The translations under genes were made by a program, and so were the position numbers. From Desulfomarina profundi (lineage in GTDB: Bacteria > Desulfobacterota > Desulfobulbia > Desulfobulbales > Desulfocapsaceae), in the NCBI RefSeq assembly GCF_019703855.1, contig NZ_AP024086.1, positions 3,740,501-3,804,500 on the forward strand: 64,000 bases of DNA, given 5' to 3'. The notes below the pieces were generated by a model. That model did no database searches, had not been told where the DNA came from, and was given only the letters and a program-made list of their open reading frames with translations. Shown here one piece after another: positions 29,302 to 40,615 of the stretch. Every line of letters starts with the position of its first letter. The stretch's first letter is position 1.

Positions 29302-30300
29302 ATGACACTGGTCCAAAACTGGTCAGATTGTAAATCTATAGACAACAATATAGAATCCATAAGAAATTTTTTTAGGAAATATAAAAGAACTACGGTCGCT
29401 ATTAAAGCGGGAACTCATTCCCCATGGATGAGTAGACTCCTGAGCTCCATGGGCTGTAATGTTTTAGTGGGGAACCCAAGAAAACTACGTGCAATATGGG
29501 AGAGTGATTGTAAGACAGATCAGCGAGATGCTGAAATGCTTGCAAGGATAGCACGATTCGATCCCAATTTGCTTTATCCGATACAACATAAAGGTGAACA
29601 GGTACAAGCGGATCTTGCACTATTGCACTCAAGAGATTTATTGGTGAGAACCCGCTCCAGTCAGATTAATCATGTTCGTGGCATTGTAAAATCCTTTGGT
29701 GAGCGGTTACCAAGTTGTAGCACGGAATGTTTTCATAAAAAGGCTATATCCCATATTCCTCAACAGTTGCAGCTTGGCCTTGGACCTGTACTGATACTCA
29801 TTGCACAGCTTAACAAACAAATTAAAGCTTTGGATAAAGAAATCGAGAGTATCAGCAGTGAGCGGTATCCTGAGACAGAGTTGCTCAGGCGAGTGAAAGG
29901 AGTCGGTCCTATAACAGCTCTGGCATTTGTGTTGACGGTTGAAGATCCTGGTAGATTTGGAAAAAGCAGACAGATTGGCCCATATCTCGGGCTGACACCT
30001 CGTCGCGATCAATCTGGAGAGACAGATAAACAGCTTCGAATAACCAAAGCTGGCAGTCCGTTTTTACGAAAGCTATTGATAAATTCGGCGCAATATATTC
30101 TTGGCCCATTTGGAGAGGACTGTAACCTGCAACGTTTTGGTTTACGTCTGGCATCTAGAGGCGGGAAAAATGCAAGACGTAAAGCTGTAGTGGCAGTGGG
30201 AAGGAAACTAGCAATACTCCTACATCGTCTGTGGAAATATGGAGAAATATATGACCCGGTTTACAAACGTAACGTTTTATCAAGAAGAAAGGCAGCATGA
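29302..30300 (+). mobile_element. IS110-family transposase gene, probably inactive
   Basis: 332 residues closely following IS110/IS1111 transposases: WMSRLLSSMGCNVLVGNPRKL, DCKTDQRDAEMLARIARFDP (both late aspartates of DEDD), ARTRSSQINHVRG-type core, and the Transposase_20 segment VKGVGPITALAFVLTVEDPGRFGKSRQIGPYLGLTPRRDQSG. Two things look wrong for activity. The N-terminal motif with the first catalytic Asp (usually GxDLHK...) is missing, and the glutamate usually in VALEAGTHS is lysine (VAIKAGTHS). It marks the left edge of the accessory island. Flanking sequence 29052-29301 shows no gene. Confidence 0.8.
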
Positions 30301-30459
30301 GTTACATAGTCTCACTGCACCTGTCAAGGACAATGTTCCCCAGGAACCGTAAGTACCCGGTACTACATACTGTGACACTTAAAATGAACTTGGTGAGTAT
30401 ATTTATAGAGGAACATTCTCCTTGACAGCTTTGTTCGTTATGTACAACCGGTAACTGTG

Positions 30460-30487
30460 AAAAAGGGAAAAATGATTTTCCCTTTTT
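30460..30487. terminator. Symmetric terminator hairpin
   Basis: AAAAAGGGAAAA and TTTTCCCTTTTT form a perfect 12-bp stem with a 4-base loop (ATGA), with T-tracts readable on both strands, a bidirectional rho-independent terminator form. It isolates the IS110 remnant from the defence operon. Confidence 0.6.
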
Positions 30488-30861
30488 ATAAGCAACGTAA
30501 AATGAGTGGAGACTTTCAAGTCATTTTGAAAATAAAGCCCTGAATAAAGAACGTCCCGTCCGGAAGACTGCGTGAATTTCTCTGGTCTGTCATATGCCAA
30601 TGACAATTTTTAAGACCGATGATGAGGTGGCAGCTCCAGGACGGACCCTACAATGCACCGAACTTTTTGGCAGAGGTTCATAAATGAGTGCGAATGGAAG
30701 CATGACGTTTCAGGGATTATTTAAAAAATGGTTCGCCACGTCGAACTTATATCTTGAAAAGCCTTCTCATGGAAGAAATGCGGACTAGAGCAGTCCCTCA
30801 AGGCCAGGAATGTCACCGAATATATTCACCGGCTAGCCTTGAAAGCATTTATCGAATCTCT

Positions 30862-31155
30862 GGATTCTCCAGCAATACGCCGGGGAAAAAGAAAAGTTCG
30901 GAGAAAAATATTGCCATCATCTAGGACAATCCCCATGTTTCAGCCAGAAATATAGCCGAACAACTGGGCTTGACACCAAGAGCAGTGGAAAAACAGATCG
31001 CACAACTGAAAGCCGCTGGACGGCTGAAACGTATCGGCCCCGCCAAGGGTGGATATTGGGAGGTGGCTAGGGAATACCAGCATGATATCCTGCAGTTTTT
31101 ACAGGATTGTATAACTGAAAGCGAAAGGTGCTTAAAATGGATGAAAATTTTCTAA
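30862..31155 (+). pseudogene. C-terminal remnant of a winged-helix (RecG/AlbA_2-type) regulator
   Basis: Reading in one frame gives ...EKNIAII, a TAG stop at 30922, then DNPHVSARNIAEQLGLTPRAVEKQIAQLKAAGRLKRIGPAKGGYWEV. This is the winged-helix tail typical of AAA_4/AlbA_2 or Fic-associated regulators. The N-terminal ATP-binding part is absent and the internal stop is a substitution, not a homopolymer slip, so this is a true relic. Most of 30301-30861 shows no intact gene apart from the terminator hairpin. Confidence 0.6.
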
Positions 31156-32629
31156 ATATACAACCATCACCATTGGCTCTTGTGCAATCTCTTCGCGATA
31201 TTGGTTATTCAATGGAATCAGCTGTTGCTGATATCATTGACAACTCCATTACAGCAGAGGCGGAAAATATTCATGTCCGGTTTGCATGGAATGAGGGTAA
31301 TCCATGGCTTGCAATCATAGACGATGGATACGGCATGAGTCCTGCTGAACTGACTGATGCGATGAGGCTTGGAAGCAAAAGCCCCTTGAAGAGCGGGAAG
31401 AAAACGACCTTGGGCGATTCGGACTTGGCCTGAAAACAGCAGCTTTTTCCCAGAGCAGGCAGTTGAGTCTTATAAGTCAGAAAGGAGGGATCCTGGCATG
31501 TCGGGAATGGGATCTTGATTTAATTGAGGAAAACCCCGATGACGGCTGGAGGTTGCGGGTTATTAAGGATTCAAACTTGCACAAGGATAAAGTCATTGCG
31601 GGATTGCTTCCAGCCCTGCAGCATGATGGAACCATTGTATTGCTGAGGAAACTGGACCGTTACGATGGGTCAGAAAAAAAAATAAATTCTCTTGTTGAAC
31701 ATACGCGGTCTCACATTGAACTGGTTTTTCATCGTTTTCTTTCGCCACGAAGGGGGAAGAAAAGCATTAAAATACTACTTAACAATGATGCACTCGCCGC
31801 ATTCAATCCGTTTAATCCTACCCATCCTGCAACCCAGGAACTGCCAGTGCAGTCCATACATGTAGATGGCCAATCTGTTACTGTGCAACCTTATGTGCTG
31901 CCACACTACAATAAGATATCCTGCAGTGAATATGAAAAATACGCTGGCACTGGAGGGTACCTGCAGAATCAAGGTTTTTATGTATACAGAAATCGAAGAC
32001 TTATTATCAGCGGCACCTGGTTCAGGCTTATAAAAAAAGAAGAATTGACCAAACTGTTGCGTGTTCAGATTGACCTCCCTAATTCATTGGATTATCTCTG
32101 GAAAATAGATGTCAAAAAATCACATGCTTCTCCACCGGAAGCTATCAGAAATGAACTTAAATTGATTATTGACAGGATCGCCGGTGCCGGAAAAAGGGTA
32201 TACCGACAGAGAGGGAAAAAACTGACCAACACTGTGAAGATTCCCGGTTGGACAAGAAAGGCTGCTGAAGGAAAAATAATCTATGAAATCAACCGTGAAC
32301 ATCCTCTCGTTTACCAGATTCAGAATTCTCTACCTGCAGAAAAGCAGCAAGACTTCAAGAATTTGATATTCATGCTGGAGAGCAGTTTTCCTACGGAGTT
32401 ATTCTACAGTGACGTTGCAAAAAAACCGGAGGCTCTCGGCAAACCCGAGGTCAATGGGAGGCAATTTTCATCTTTACTGGATATATTTATAACGCAAATA
32501 GTTAACAGCGGTGTTCCGGAAACCGAGTTATCGTCTCGTCTGGCATCTATTGATCCATTTGCAGCTTATCCGGAAGAGGTTGAAAAACTTTTAAAGCAAA
32601 GGGGATATTACCATGACAACCAACAGTGA
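31137..32629 (+). CDS. GHKL (MutL/MORC-type) ATPase of a Mza-like defence operon (frameshifted)
   Basis: About 497 residues after one C is restored at 31382-31385. Bergerat ATP-binding fold at the N-terminus: N box ESAVADIIDNSI (catalytic Glu and Mg-binding Asn), G1 box IDDGYGMS, G2 box GRFGLGLKTAAFSQ. The C-terminal ~350 residues resemble the MORC/MutL-like ATPases that Iyer and Aravind described in restriction-like operons. ATG at 31137 preferred (AAAGG upstream); a GTG at 31128 is possible. First gene of the operon, overlapping the Z1 gene by 17 bases. ATP-driven DNA clamp or translocation is inferred from family. Confidence 0.82.
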
Positions 32630-35312
32630 CTTACTGGAAGTTATAGAAGATAATGTTGCCAGAGCTCTTGAGGGAGCTGATGCAGATAGAGAAAAAATTA
32701 CCAGTACAGTCAGAGCATATGCTCAAATTCAGGCAACAATAAATTCAGTTGAAATATCTGAACAGGATATCATAGACATTACTAAAAGGCTTGAGACACG
32801 TTTTGATATTCGCATGGGAGCGGGTACTCTGCTTTCAGCAGAAGGATATATTCCCTGGCTTGACGATGCCCGGGAAAAGATCAACTGGTATTATTGGGAT
32901 CGATATAAACGCCTCCTTCCTGACAAAAAATTCAACAGGGAAGTTATAAATGTCCTGGATATAGACACCAACAAGATTATAGATCATCTTGAAAATCCAC
33001 ATAAGAAAGGATCTTGGAAGAGAAAAGGTCTGTGTGTCGGACATGTTCAGTCAGGGAAAACTGCAAATTATCTGGGGGTTATCTGTAAGGCGGCAGATGC
33101 AGGCTACAAGGTTATTATTGTGCTGGCTGGTTTATTAAATGCACTTAGAAATCAGACTCAGGAACGCATTGATGAAGGATTTGTCGGTCTTGACAGTTCG
33201 CAGCAACTGGAAGCGACATCTCTTGAAGACAAGCTGACGGGCGTAGGAAAATTTTACCACCCGTCAACTTGGCGAACTCCGGTGCCACTGACAACCAGCA
33301 CACAGGATTTTGACAGAAAAATTGCTACACAGCTAAGAGCACAAATCAGCCAGTTTAATGAACCTGTCATTTTTGTCCTGAAAAAAAATGTATCCATCTT
33401 GAAAAACCTGATCGATTGGTTGAGAAATAACAACGTGGAATTGAACAGATTTCCAATGTTATTAATAGATGACGAGGCCGATCATGCTTCAGTTAATACA
33501 AGCAGCGAGGAAGATGACCCTACGGCAACGAACAGGCGTATACGGGAATTATTAAGTTTGTTTGAACAGAGTTCGTATCTTGGCTATACGGCAACTCCTT
33601 TTGCAAATATTTTTATCGATCCAGATACAGATGACGAAATGCTCAAGGACGATCTGTTTCCCAGTGATTTTATTATCAGCCTGGATACCCCATCTAATTA
33701 TGTTGGTGCAAAGCGGATATTTGAGGATGATGGAGACCTCGATATAGTCAGAGAGATTGATGATTATAAAGACATCCTTCCCCTCAGGCATAAAATCGAT
33801 GAAATCCCGGCCACTCTACCTACAAGTCTATATGATGCTGTTCGTGCATTTATTCTCATAAGAGCCATGAGGATTCTGCGGGGGCAGGGAAACAGTCATA
33901 ACTCCATGCTGGTCAACGTCAGCCGTTTTACAAATATCCAGTCAAATATCAAGTGGCAGCTTCATGAGTACCTTGAGGAGATGAGGCAGGCGATTATTAA
34001 TCATTTTGCCCTTTCTGAGCGGGAAGCGATGAGCAACAGCAACATGCTCAGCCTGAGAAAAACATGGGAAAAAGAATTTTCTCGAACTGAATTCTCTTGG
34101 GGTCAGGTGCAGGAAACATTAAAAGCGGCCGTTTCTCCTGTCAAAGTTATAGAAGTTAATGGATCCAGAAGGGCTGAGCCGCTGGATTACAACAGTCATG
34201 ATTATCCAAATGGACGCAGTGTTATCGCTGTCGGTGGCCTGAGCCTGTCTCGCGGTTTGACATTGGAAGGATTAACCGTCAGTTATTTTCTCAGAAATTC
34301 CATCATGTACGACACGTTGATGCAGATGGGAAGGTGGTTTGGATATAGAAGTGGTTTTGAAGATTTATGCCGTATCTATATGACAGAAGAAGCGGTTTCC
34401 TGGTATGCGCATATCTCAAGAGTAACTGAGGAGTTGCGTGAAGAATTCAAGCGTATGGAGCAGGCCAAAATGACACCTCGTGATTTTGGCCTGTGCGTGA
34501 GAAGCCATCCTGAAACGCTGATTGTAACAGCAAGAAATAAAATGAGAACTGCTAAGCCTGTATTCATGCAGGTAAATCTCTACGGAAGGAGTGTAGAAAC
34601 AGCAGTATTAAAAAGAACTGAGCATACCATACAAAATAACCTAAATGCAGTCACCACACTTGTTAATTCTTCCGCAAGGGAAGGTAGTTATGAAAAATTC
34701 AATAATAGCCATTTATTCCGACAGGTACCTATTAAACATATAAAGTTATTTCTTGATTTGTTTATCAATCATCCCGCATCTCCAAAGACTGCGAATGCTC
34801 CTTTGATTCATTATTTAAATCTTCTTCATCAAGAAGATAATATTGCAAGCTGGGATGTTGTTTTGATTCATAAACTACGAGCAGAATCGACAATACCGGA
34901 GCAGATAATTGCGGGATATCAGGTAAAAGCACAGCGCCGAAAAATGATAAATATAGAAGATAGTGGAGTTGCACAAGAGAATAGAAGAATTGGATCTGAT
35001 AAAGATGAACAAGCGGGTTTGGAACCAGAAATTTTCCAACGATTGTTGGCAACATTCGGCTCTAAATCCAAAATTACAGCAATCTCATGCCGAAAAGAAA
35101 GAAAAAGACCATTGCTTATGCTTCATTTACTCGATTGCCAACTTGATGGAGAGTCTATAAATGAAACTGGAATTTTTGCCTTTGGTATCAGTTTTCCAGG
35201 TGAAAGCATGAGAAGACGACCTGAGAGACTGGTAGAATATCAAGTCAATACCACATGGTGGAAGAATAACTATCAAGATATCCTTGATGACGAGAGCATC
35301 TTAAATGAATAA
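32613..35312 (+). CDS. Z1-domain superfamily II helicase-like protein
   Basis: 899 residues. P-loop GHVQSGKTANYLGVICKAADAGYKVIIVLAG, Walker B LLIDDEADHASVN, motif III-like YLGYTATPFANIF, and the C-terminal helicase motifs in the Z1 domain GGLSLSRGLTLEGLTVSYFLR...TLMQMGRWFGYRSG. Z1 proteins accompany GHKL ATPases and PD-(D/E)XK proteins in predicted and tested anti-phage systems (Mza). The start lies inside the end of the preceding ATPase gene and its end overlaps the DUF4420 gene by 8 bases, so these are one translationally coupled unit. Confidence 0.93.
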   Translation: MTTNSDLLEVIEDNVARALEGADADREKITSTVRAYAQIQATINSVEISEQDIIDITKRLETRFDIRMGAGTLLSAEGYIPWLDDAREKINWYYWDRYKRLLPDKKFNREVINVLDIDTNKIIDHLENPHKKGSWKRKGLCVGHVQSGKTANYLGVICKAADAGYKVIIVLAGLLNALRNQTQERIDEGFVGLDSSQQLEATSLEDKLTGVGKFYHPSTWRTPVPLTTSTQDFDRKIATQLRAQISQFNEPVIFVLKKNVSILKNLIDWLRNNNVELNRFPMLLIDDEADHASVNTSSEEDDPTATNRRIRELLSLFEQSSYLGYTATPFANIFIDPDTDDEMLKDDLFPSDFIISLDTPSNYVGAKRIFEDDGDLDIVREIDDYKDILPLRHKIDEIPATLPTSLYDAVRAFILIRAMRILRGQGNSHNSMLVNVSRFTNIQSNIKWQLHEYLEEMRQAIINHFALSEREAMSNSNMLSLRKTWEKEFSRTEFSWGQVQETLKAAVSPVKVIEVNGSRRAEPLDYNSHDYPNGRSVIAVGGLSLSRGLTLEGLTVSYFLRNSIMYDTLMQMGRWFGYRSGFEDLCRIYMTEEAVSWYAHISRVTEELREEFKRMEQAKMTPRDFGLCVRSHPETLIVTARNKMRTAKPVFMQVNLYGRSVETAVLKRTEHTIQNNLNAVTTLVNSSAREGSYEKFNNSHLFRQVPIKHIKLFLDLFINHPASPKTANAPLIHYLNLLHQEDNIASWDVVLIHKLRAESTIPEQIIAGYQVKAQRRKMINIEDSGVAQENRRIGSDKDEQAGLEPEIFQRLLATFGSKSKITAISCRKERKRPLLMLHLLDCQLDGESINETGIFAFGISFPGESMRRRPERLVEYQVNTTWWKNNYQDILDDESILNE

Positions 35313-36276
35313 TCCATGGGATGAAATAGCAACACCCTCACATGATCTGCTGTACCGGCTGATAGATCAGAATCACCCTCTCAGATTGTTACGGGCAAAG
35401 GATATTTATGGTCGTTTCCTGTTTATATACGAATTCCCTGCCACTGATCATATTCCCGATAAATTTCCTGAATTGAATGGAATAGAACTGCATATGCAGG
35501 ATCCGGAAAAGGGTGAGTCTGCAAACTGTATGCTTCTCCTTATTCTCAAAGAAAAAAAAGACTGGCAGATTTTTCTTTCTCTCTGCAACGATCTCACAGA
35601 TTCAACCCGTGGGCTTGAGCAGGGTGTCCAGGCAACTCAAATTATTCTGCGAAGATTGAAAAGATGGCAGGAATTTCTTCAGAAAACCCGTTCCGGACTC
35701 CTTCCTGAAAAAGAGATCAAGGGATTGATCGGAGAACTTTTCTTCCTGAATAAACATCTGACACCAGCCTTTGGAGCTGGATCAGCCGTCAAGTTCTGGC
35801 AGGGACCGGAAGAAGCTCCACAGGATTTCAATGTTCACGACTGCGCCATTGAAGTTAAGTGTCAGCTGGGAACTACGACACCATTGGTACGGATTTCGTC
35901 AGCAGATCAACTTTGTTCTCAGTTGCCCGAGATGTTTCTCTATGTCGTGACCCTGGGTAAAGTTGAAAAGGATATTCCTGGCAGTGTGAATCTTCCCGGG
36001 CTGATAAATAAAATCAGACATCAACTCGAAACAGATTCTCCTGCAGATTTTGAGTATTTTAACAACCTGCTCTATCAGACAGGGTATCTTGACCTTGAAG
36101 AATACGAGCAGTTTAATTATCTGGTTGCTTCCGAAAACATTTTTTCAGTGACAGAAAATTTTCCACGAATATGCACAGAGGATCTTCCTGCTGGAATTGA
36201 ACGAGTTGTTTACAATATAAAATTGAATGAGTGCATGCCTTTTACTGCCACCCCTGACTGGATGGAACTGACATGA
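35305..36276 (+). CDS. DUF4420 PD-(D/E)XK nuclease-like protein
   Basis: 323 residues. Matches the DUF4420 'PD-(D/E)XK motif' family: KGLIGELFFLNKH (conserved Glu), SAVKFWQGPEEAPQDFNVHDCAIEVKC with the catalytic-like Asp and ExK (DF...IEVK). Probable DNA-cleaving subunit of the defence complex. Its stop overlaps the AIPR start (ATGA). Confidence 0.88.
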   Translation: MNNPWDEIATPSHDLLYRLIDQNHPLRLLRAKDIYGRFLFIYEFPATDHIPDKFPELNGIELHMQDPEKGESANCMLLLILKEKKDWQIFLSLCNDLTDSTRGLEQGVQATQIILRRLKRWQEFLQKTRSGLLPEKEIKGLIGELFFLNKHLTPAFGAGSAVKFWQGPEEAPQDFNVHDCAIEVKCQLGTTTPLVRISSADQLCSQLPEMFLYVVTLGKVEKDIPGSVNLPGLINKIRHQLETDSPADFEYFNNLLYQTGYLDLEEYEQFNYLVASENIFSVTENFPRICTEDLPAGIERVVYNIKLNECMPFTATPDWMELT

Positions 36277-38327
36277 GCTACGAAGAGTTTTACAAGGATT
36301 TCATGCAGGATATTTATGCTCGATCCGAAACGGAAAGTCATTTTTCTGAGGTCGTTTTTACAGAAAGAATGTGTGATTTCCTGGTTGACCAGGCTGTTCT
36401 TGAAAACTACACTGCTGCCAGTTACAAAAAAACTCATCTTGGGATTAGAGTAGACGCATATGACTACTCTGAAGAATCTGATGCCTTGACTCTTGTTATT
36501 ACAGATTTTCACAATAAGCCGGAGTCCCTGACCAGGACACTGATAACCAGACTTTTCAAACGTGTAAAAAAATTCTTTATAAAGAGTCAGGACAGTTCAT
36601 TTCATCAATCTCTGGACGAAAGTGATCCCGGTTTTGGGCTGGCAAGAGACATTAATGTCCGCTGTTCATTGCGCAAACTCAGGAAGGTGCGGTTTATTCT
36701 GCTTTCAAATGCATTACTGAGCAAAAGCGTTGATGATAAAATTCCAGAAGAAGAGATCGAGGGAGTTTCCTGTTCATTTGATGTCTGGGATCTTGGTCGT
36801 ATTCAACGAATTGAGGAGTCGGGCAAGTCGCGTGAGGATATTGTTGTAGATTTCAGTTCATTGCCGGAAGGCGGTCTCCCCTGTTTATCAGCTTTCACAG
36901 GAAAAGGAACTTATGCATCATATCTTCTCGCAATGCCGGGCACATTGGTTGCAGAACTTTATGACAAGTATGGGGAAAGATTACTGGAGCAGAATGTCCG
37001 AACATTCTTACAGTTTCGAGGCAAAGTGAACAAGGGAATGCGGAATACCATACAGAATTCCCCTGAAATGTTTTTTGCCTATAATAACGGGATAACTTCT
37101 ACAGCAGAAGAGGTAGTTACCTCGGAAGTAAATGGCAAGGTACTTATCTCATCAATAAAAAATTTTCAGATTGTGAACGGAGGGCAAACCACTGCATCAC
37201 TCTTCAATACGCACCGAAAAAATAAAGCTGATCTGTCCGCTGTCCATGTTCAGGCAAAGCTGACTGTCATTCCCCCTGAAGAAACAGAGAATATCGTTCC
37301 TAAAATATCAGAATATGCCAATACTCAGAATAAAGTCAGTGCAGCTGATTTTTTCTCGAATCATCCATTTCACTTAAGAATAGAAGGAATATCACGCCGC
37401 TTGTGGGCACCGTCTTCTGCGGGCAGCCTGCGGGAAACACACTGGTATTATGAACGGGTCAGAGGACAGTTTGCAAATGCACAGACAAACTTAACTCCGG
37501 CAAAGAAAAAAGAATTTCTTGTGGTGAATCCAAGAAAACAGATGTTTATCAAAACTGATCTGGCAAAATTTGAAAGTTCTTGGGACAGAAAACCTCATAT
37601 TGTCAGCCTTGGTGCTCAGAAAAATTTTGTCAAGTTTGCAGAAGCTGTCGGGAAAAAAGACTGGGACAAAATTGAAAAAAAATACAACGAGCTTTATTTT
37701 AAACGATTGATTGCCAAGGCGATTCTGTTTCGAACTGTTGACCGGTTTATCATGAAACAACCCTGGTATGGAGGCTACAAAGCCAACATTGTAACCTATA
37801 CTGTTGCAAAATTTTCGCAGATGGTTGAGCAGATAAGTATGTTTCTTGATTTGGAAAAAATATGGAAAAGACAGGGCATTACCGATGAAATGGAGAGATT
37901 GTTAGTGGATATCGCAGAAGCGGTCAATTCTGTAATCCAAGAGACTCCAGCAGGAATCACGAACGTTACAGAATGGTGTAAAAAGGAACTTTGCTGGCAG
38001 AATGTTCAGGAAATTTCAATAGAAATTTCTCCCGAAGTAAAAAATGAACTTATCTCCGGAACAGCCAAGAAACGGAAAGATGCTGATGCGAAAACAGTTC
38101 AGAAAATAGATAATGGTATTCAGGCGCAGCAGTATGTACTCGAAAAAGATGGCCCATTTTGGACAATGATGCTTGACTGGTCCAGATTACACAAAATTTT
38201 TTCTCCCAAAGAAGCAAGCCTGCTGCAGATCGCCAGCCAGATACCCTTAAAGATTCCAACTGAAAGGCAATCTTTACTGCTTGTCGCTATTGAACAGAAA
38301 GCAATAGAAGATGGTTTTTGTGAATAA
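36273..38327 (+). CDS. AIPR-family (abortive infection) protein
   Basis: 684 residues. AIPR family (PF10592) pattern: NVRTFLQFRGKVNKGMRNTI, FFAYNNGITSTAEEV, IKNFQIVNGGQTTASLF, VHVQAKLTVIP, ISEYANTQNKVSAADFFSN, FERVRGQFANAQ-type segment (YYERVRGQFANAQ). AIPR proteins are linked to abortive infection and occur as the last core gene of Mza-type systems. C-terminus ends IEQKAIEDGFCE, and a near copy of this tail recurs at 41702-41803. 81 bases separate it from the next gene. Confidence 0.93.
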   Translation: MSYEEFYKDFMQDIYARSETESHFSEVVFTERMCDFLVDQAVLENYTAASYKKTHLGIRVDAYDYSEESDALTLVITDFHNKPESLTRTLITRLFKRVKKFFIKSQDSSFHQSLDESDPGFGLARDINVRCSLRKLRKVRFILLSNALLSKSVDDKIPEEEIEGVSCSFDVWDLGRIQRIEESGKSREDIVVDFSSLPEGGLPCLSAFTGKGTYASYLLAMPGTLVAELYDKYGERLLEQNVRTFLQFRGKVNKGMRNTIQNSPEMFFAYNNGITSTAEEVVTSEVNGKVLISSIKNFQIVNGGQTTASLFNTHRKNKADLSAVHVQAKLTVIPPEETENIVPKISEYANTQNKVSAADFFSNHPFHLRIEGISRRLWAPSSAGSLRETHWYYERVRGQFANAQTNLTPAKKKEFLVVNPRKQMFIKTDLAKFESSWDRKPHIVSLGAQKNFVKFAEAVGKKDWDKIEKKYNELYFKRLIAKAILFRTVDRFIMKQPWYGGYKANIVTYTVAKFSQMVEQISMFLDLEKIWKRQGITDEMERLLVDIAEAVNSVIQETPAGITNVTEWCKKELCWQNVQEISIEISPEVKNELISGTAKKRKDADAKTVQKIDNGIQAQQYVLEKDGPFWTMMLDWSRLHKIFSPKEASLLQIASQIPLKIPTERQSLLLVAIEQKAIEDGFCE

Positions 38328-38408
38328 CATTTTTTACATATTCTTTTAAAGAAGCTTGGAAAGCGTCTCCATCTAAATAATTATGATTTTAAACACAAGA
38401 AATACAAT

Positions 38409-40615
38409 ATGAGCCAAGAAAATATTCGACCCGCAGCAAGACTTATTAAAACTATCGGGCAGGATTTAATCAAAGATGTCTATGCGGCTATTGTTGAATT
38501 AGTCAAGAATTCTTATGACGCTGACTCACCTGACTCCTTGATACAGTTTGAATATAAGGATGAACAAAATCGGCTTCTGATAAGAGTTGAGGATAGCGGA
38601 CATGGAATGGATTTCGATACTGTTGTTAATAAGTGGCTGGTTCCTGCAACAAGCGATAAATTGGAAAGAAAAGTCAGCAAGGGGGGAGGGTACTGCAAGG
38701 CAGAAAAGGGATTGGGAGATTTGCAGCCTCAGTTCTTGGTGAAAGAATTTTGATGGAAACAACTCAGTCAGGAACGACCACCTCACTTATTCTTGATATG
38801 GAAAGTTTAGACGAGATTGACTATCTCGATGAGTTCCAAGTTGAAGTGAATGTAGAAGAGACTGAGGCTCCTGATGGGACTGTCATTGAAATTGAAAAAG
38901 ACAATGTCGATAGAGATGCAGTTAGTGATATTTGGAATTCTGGACAAATACGAAAATTACTTATTGAACTAAGAAGTTTGATAGCCCCCGAAGATGTCTT
39001 TAATGCTGCAAAGAGAGAAGGATACCTCGTTGATTTTTCGCCGTTTGAGATCAATCTTCAATTTGAAAATTTTCCAGTTGATGAGTACGAGAACGTAAAA
39101 ATACCGATTCGGCCATTTCCTGTACTCGACTTATATGATTATAGAATATCAGGAACTGTAAGTGGAGAAGGATTTGCAACACTCAAGTATGAAAATCAAA
39201 ATATTCCAAGCCTCCCTCCTGAACAGATCACCTTAGATTTTTCTTTTAAAAACGACCCTGATAGGGAATTACCTGGAGAAATGTACATTGATTTACGCGT
39301 TTACGACAGAGATTCTGATGGGATTACCACTTTGATTGATCGTGGTTTAAAGGATCCAGATTCAGGGCACAGGGTTGGTAAACGGGAGGCCAAACGTATA
39401 TTAAATGAATATTTTGGAGTTGGAATATACAGAGAACAGTTCCGTATCAGACCATACGGCGAGCAGTCTTATGACTGGTTGGATTTAGACAAGAATAGAG
39501 TACAGGATCCATCAAGGAAAATAGGGCATAATCAAATTATGGGATTTGTTTATGTAAGACCTGAAGAGGAATCCGGGCTGACTGAAAAGAGTGCAAGAGA
39601 TGGGCTCACAGAGACTAAGGAATTTTTCGGCTTAAGACATATCGTTGCTATCTCAATAAAGCAGTTGGAAGCGAGACGATATCGGTACAGAGCAAAAGCC
39701 CAGAAGGGGAGACGAAGACGTTCGGTTGAAGATGATGTTAATGCATTATTTGATTTTGAGAATGTCGTAAAAAAAGTTAAACATGGCCTTGGTGAACTGG
39801 GCATGAAAGCTGAGGATGTCAAATCAGCAGGAACCGTCATCCATAAAGTTCTTGAGAAAGAAAAACAAGATAAGGTTGCTATTGCTCAAAGAATTAAAGA
39901 TACCATTGCCTTGTACCAGGGACAGGCAACACTTGGAAAAATAACCCATGTACTTCTGCATGAGGGTAGAAAAAATATAAAATACCTCTCAGAAACTGTA
40001 CCAAGAATCGTAAAATGGTCTGAAAAACTTTCTGGGCAGCCGAATCAGGATTTGTTCGCAAAATTGCAAAAAAGAAGTGGGAACGTCATTTCCCACACGA
40101 AAGTGCTGGCCCATTTATTTAAAAAAATTGAACCGCTGGCGAGAACCAGGCGAGCTCCTGCAAAATCATTCATCCTTGAAGATGTTCTCGAAAATGCATT
40201 CGCTATTTTTTCTCATGATATAAGCAAAATATCAGTTAAATATATTATTGATACCAGTGATCCAAGCCTGACTGTAGTGGCTAATGAAATGGATATCATA
40301 ACAGTATTTTCTAATCTTATAGAAAACAGTTTATACTGGTTGAAACTTCTCCAAGGTAAAGAGAGGTTAATTACAACAAAAACGTATAGATATGGCAATG
40401 ATATCGTCGTTGAATATTTTGATAATGGTCCCGGGTTTCAAGGAGATAATATTGATCTTATGTTTGAGCCAGGCTACAGCATGAAACCTGATGGTACTGG
40501 GTTGGGGTTAGCTCTTGCAGGTGAAGCCATGGCTCGTATTGGGGGGACAATAGAGGCAAAAAAATCTGATATAGGTGCATTATTTGTTATCACGTTTAGG
40601 GGAAAGAACAAATGA
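38409..40615 (+). CDS. Double-GHKL sensor-kinase-like ATPase (frameshifted)
   Basis: About 735 residues after one G is restored in the G6 run at 38681-38686. N-terminal Hsp90/MORC-like ATPase: ELVKNSYDADSPDS (N box), VEDSGHGMD (G1), QGRKGIGRFAASVLGE (G2). A mid region of ~300 residues follows, including a basic RYRYRAKAQKGRRRR patch and a helical stretch (THVLLHEGRKNIKYLSETVPRIVKW) that could be a dimerisation helix. C-terminal histidine-kinase-type HATPase: FSNLIENSLYWL, YFDNGPGFQG, GTGLGLALAGEAM. No transmembrane helix, so cytosolic. No canonical HisKA H-box is certain. Stop overlaps the receiver gene (ATGA), so they act as a pair. Confidence 0.85.

Noticed and set aside
30403-30606. 67-codon minus-strand frame as a gene
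   Set aside because: It runs through the perfect terminator hairpin at 30460-30487 and has no family character.
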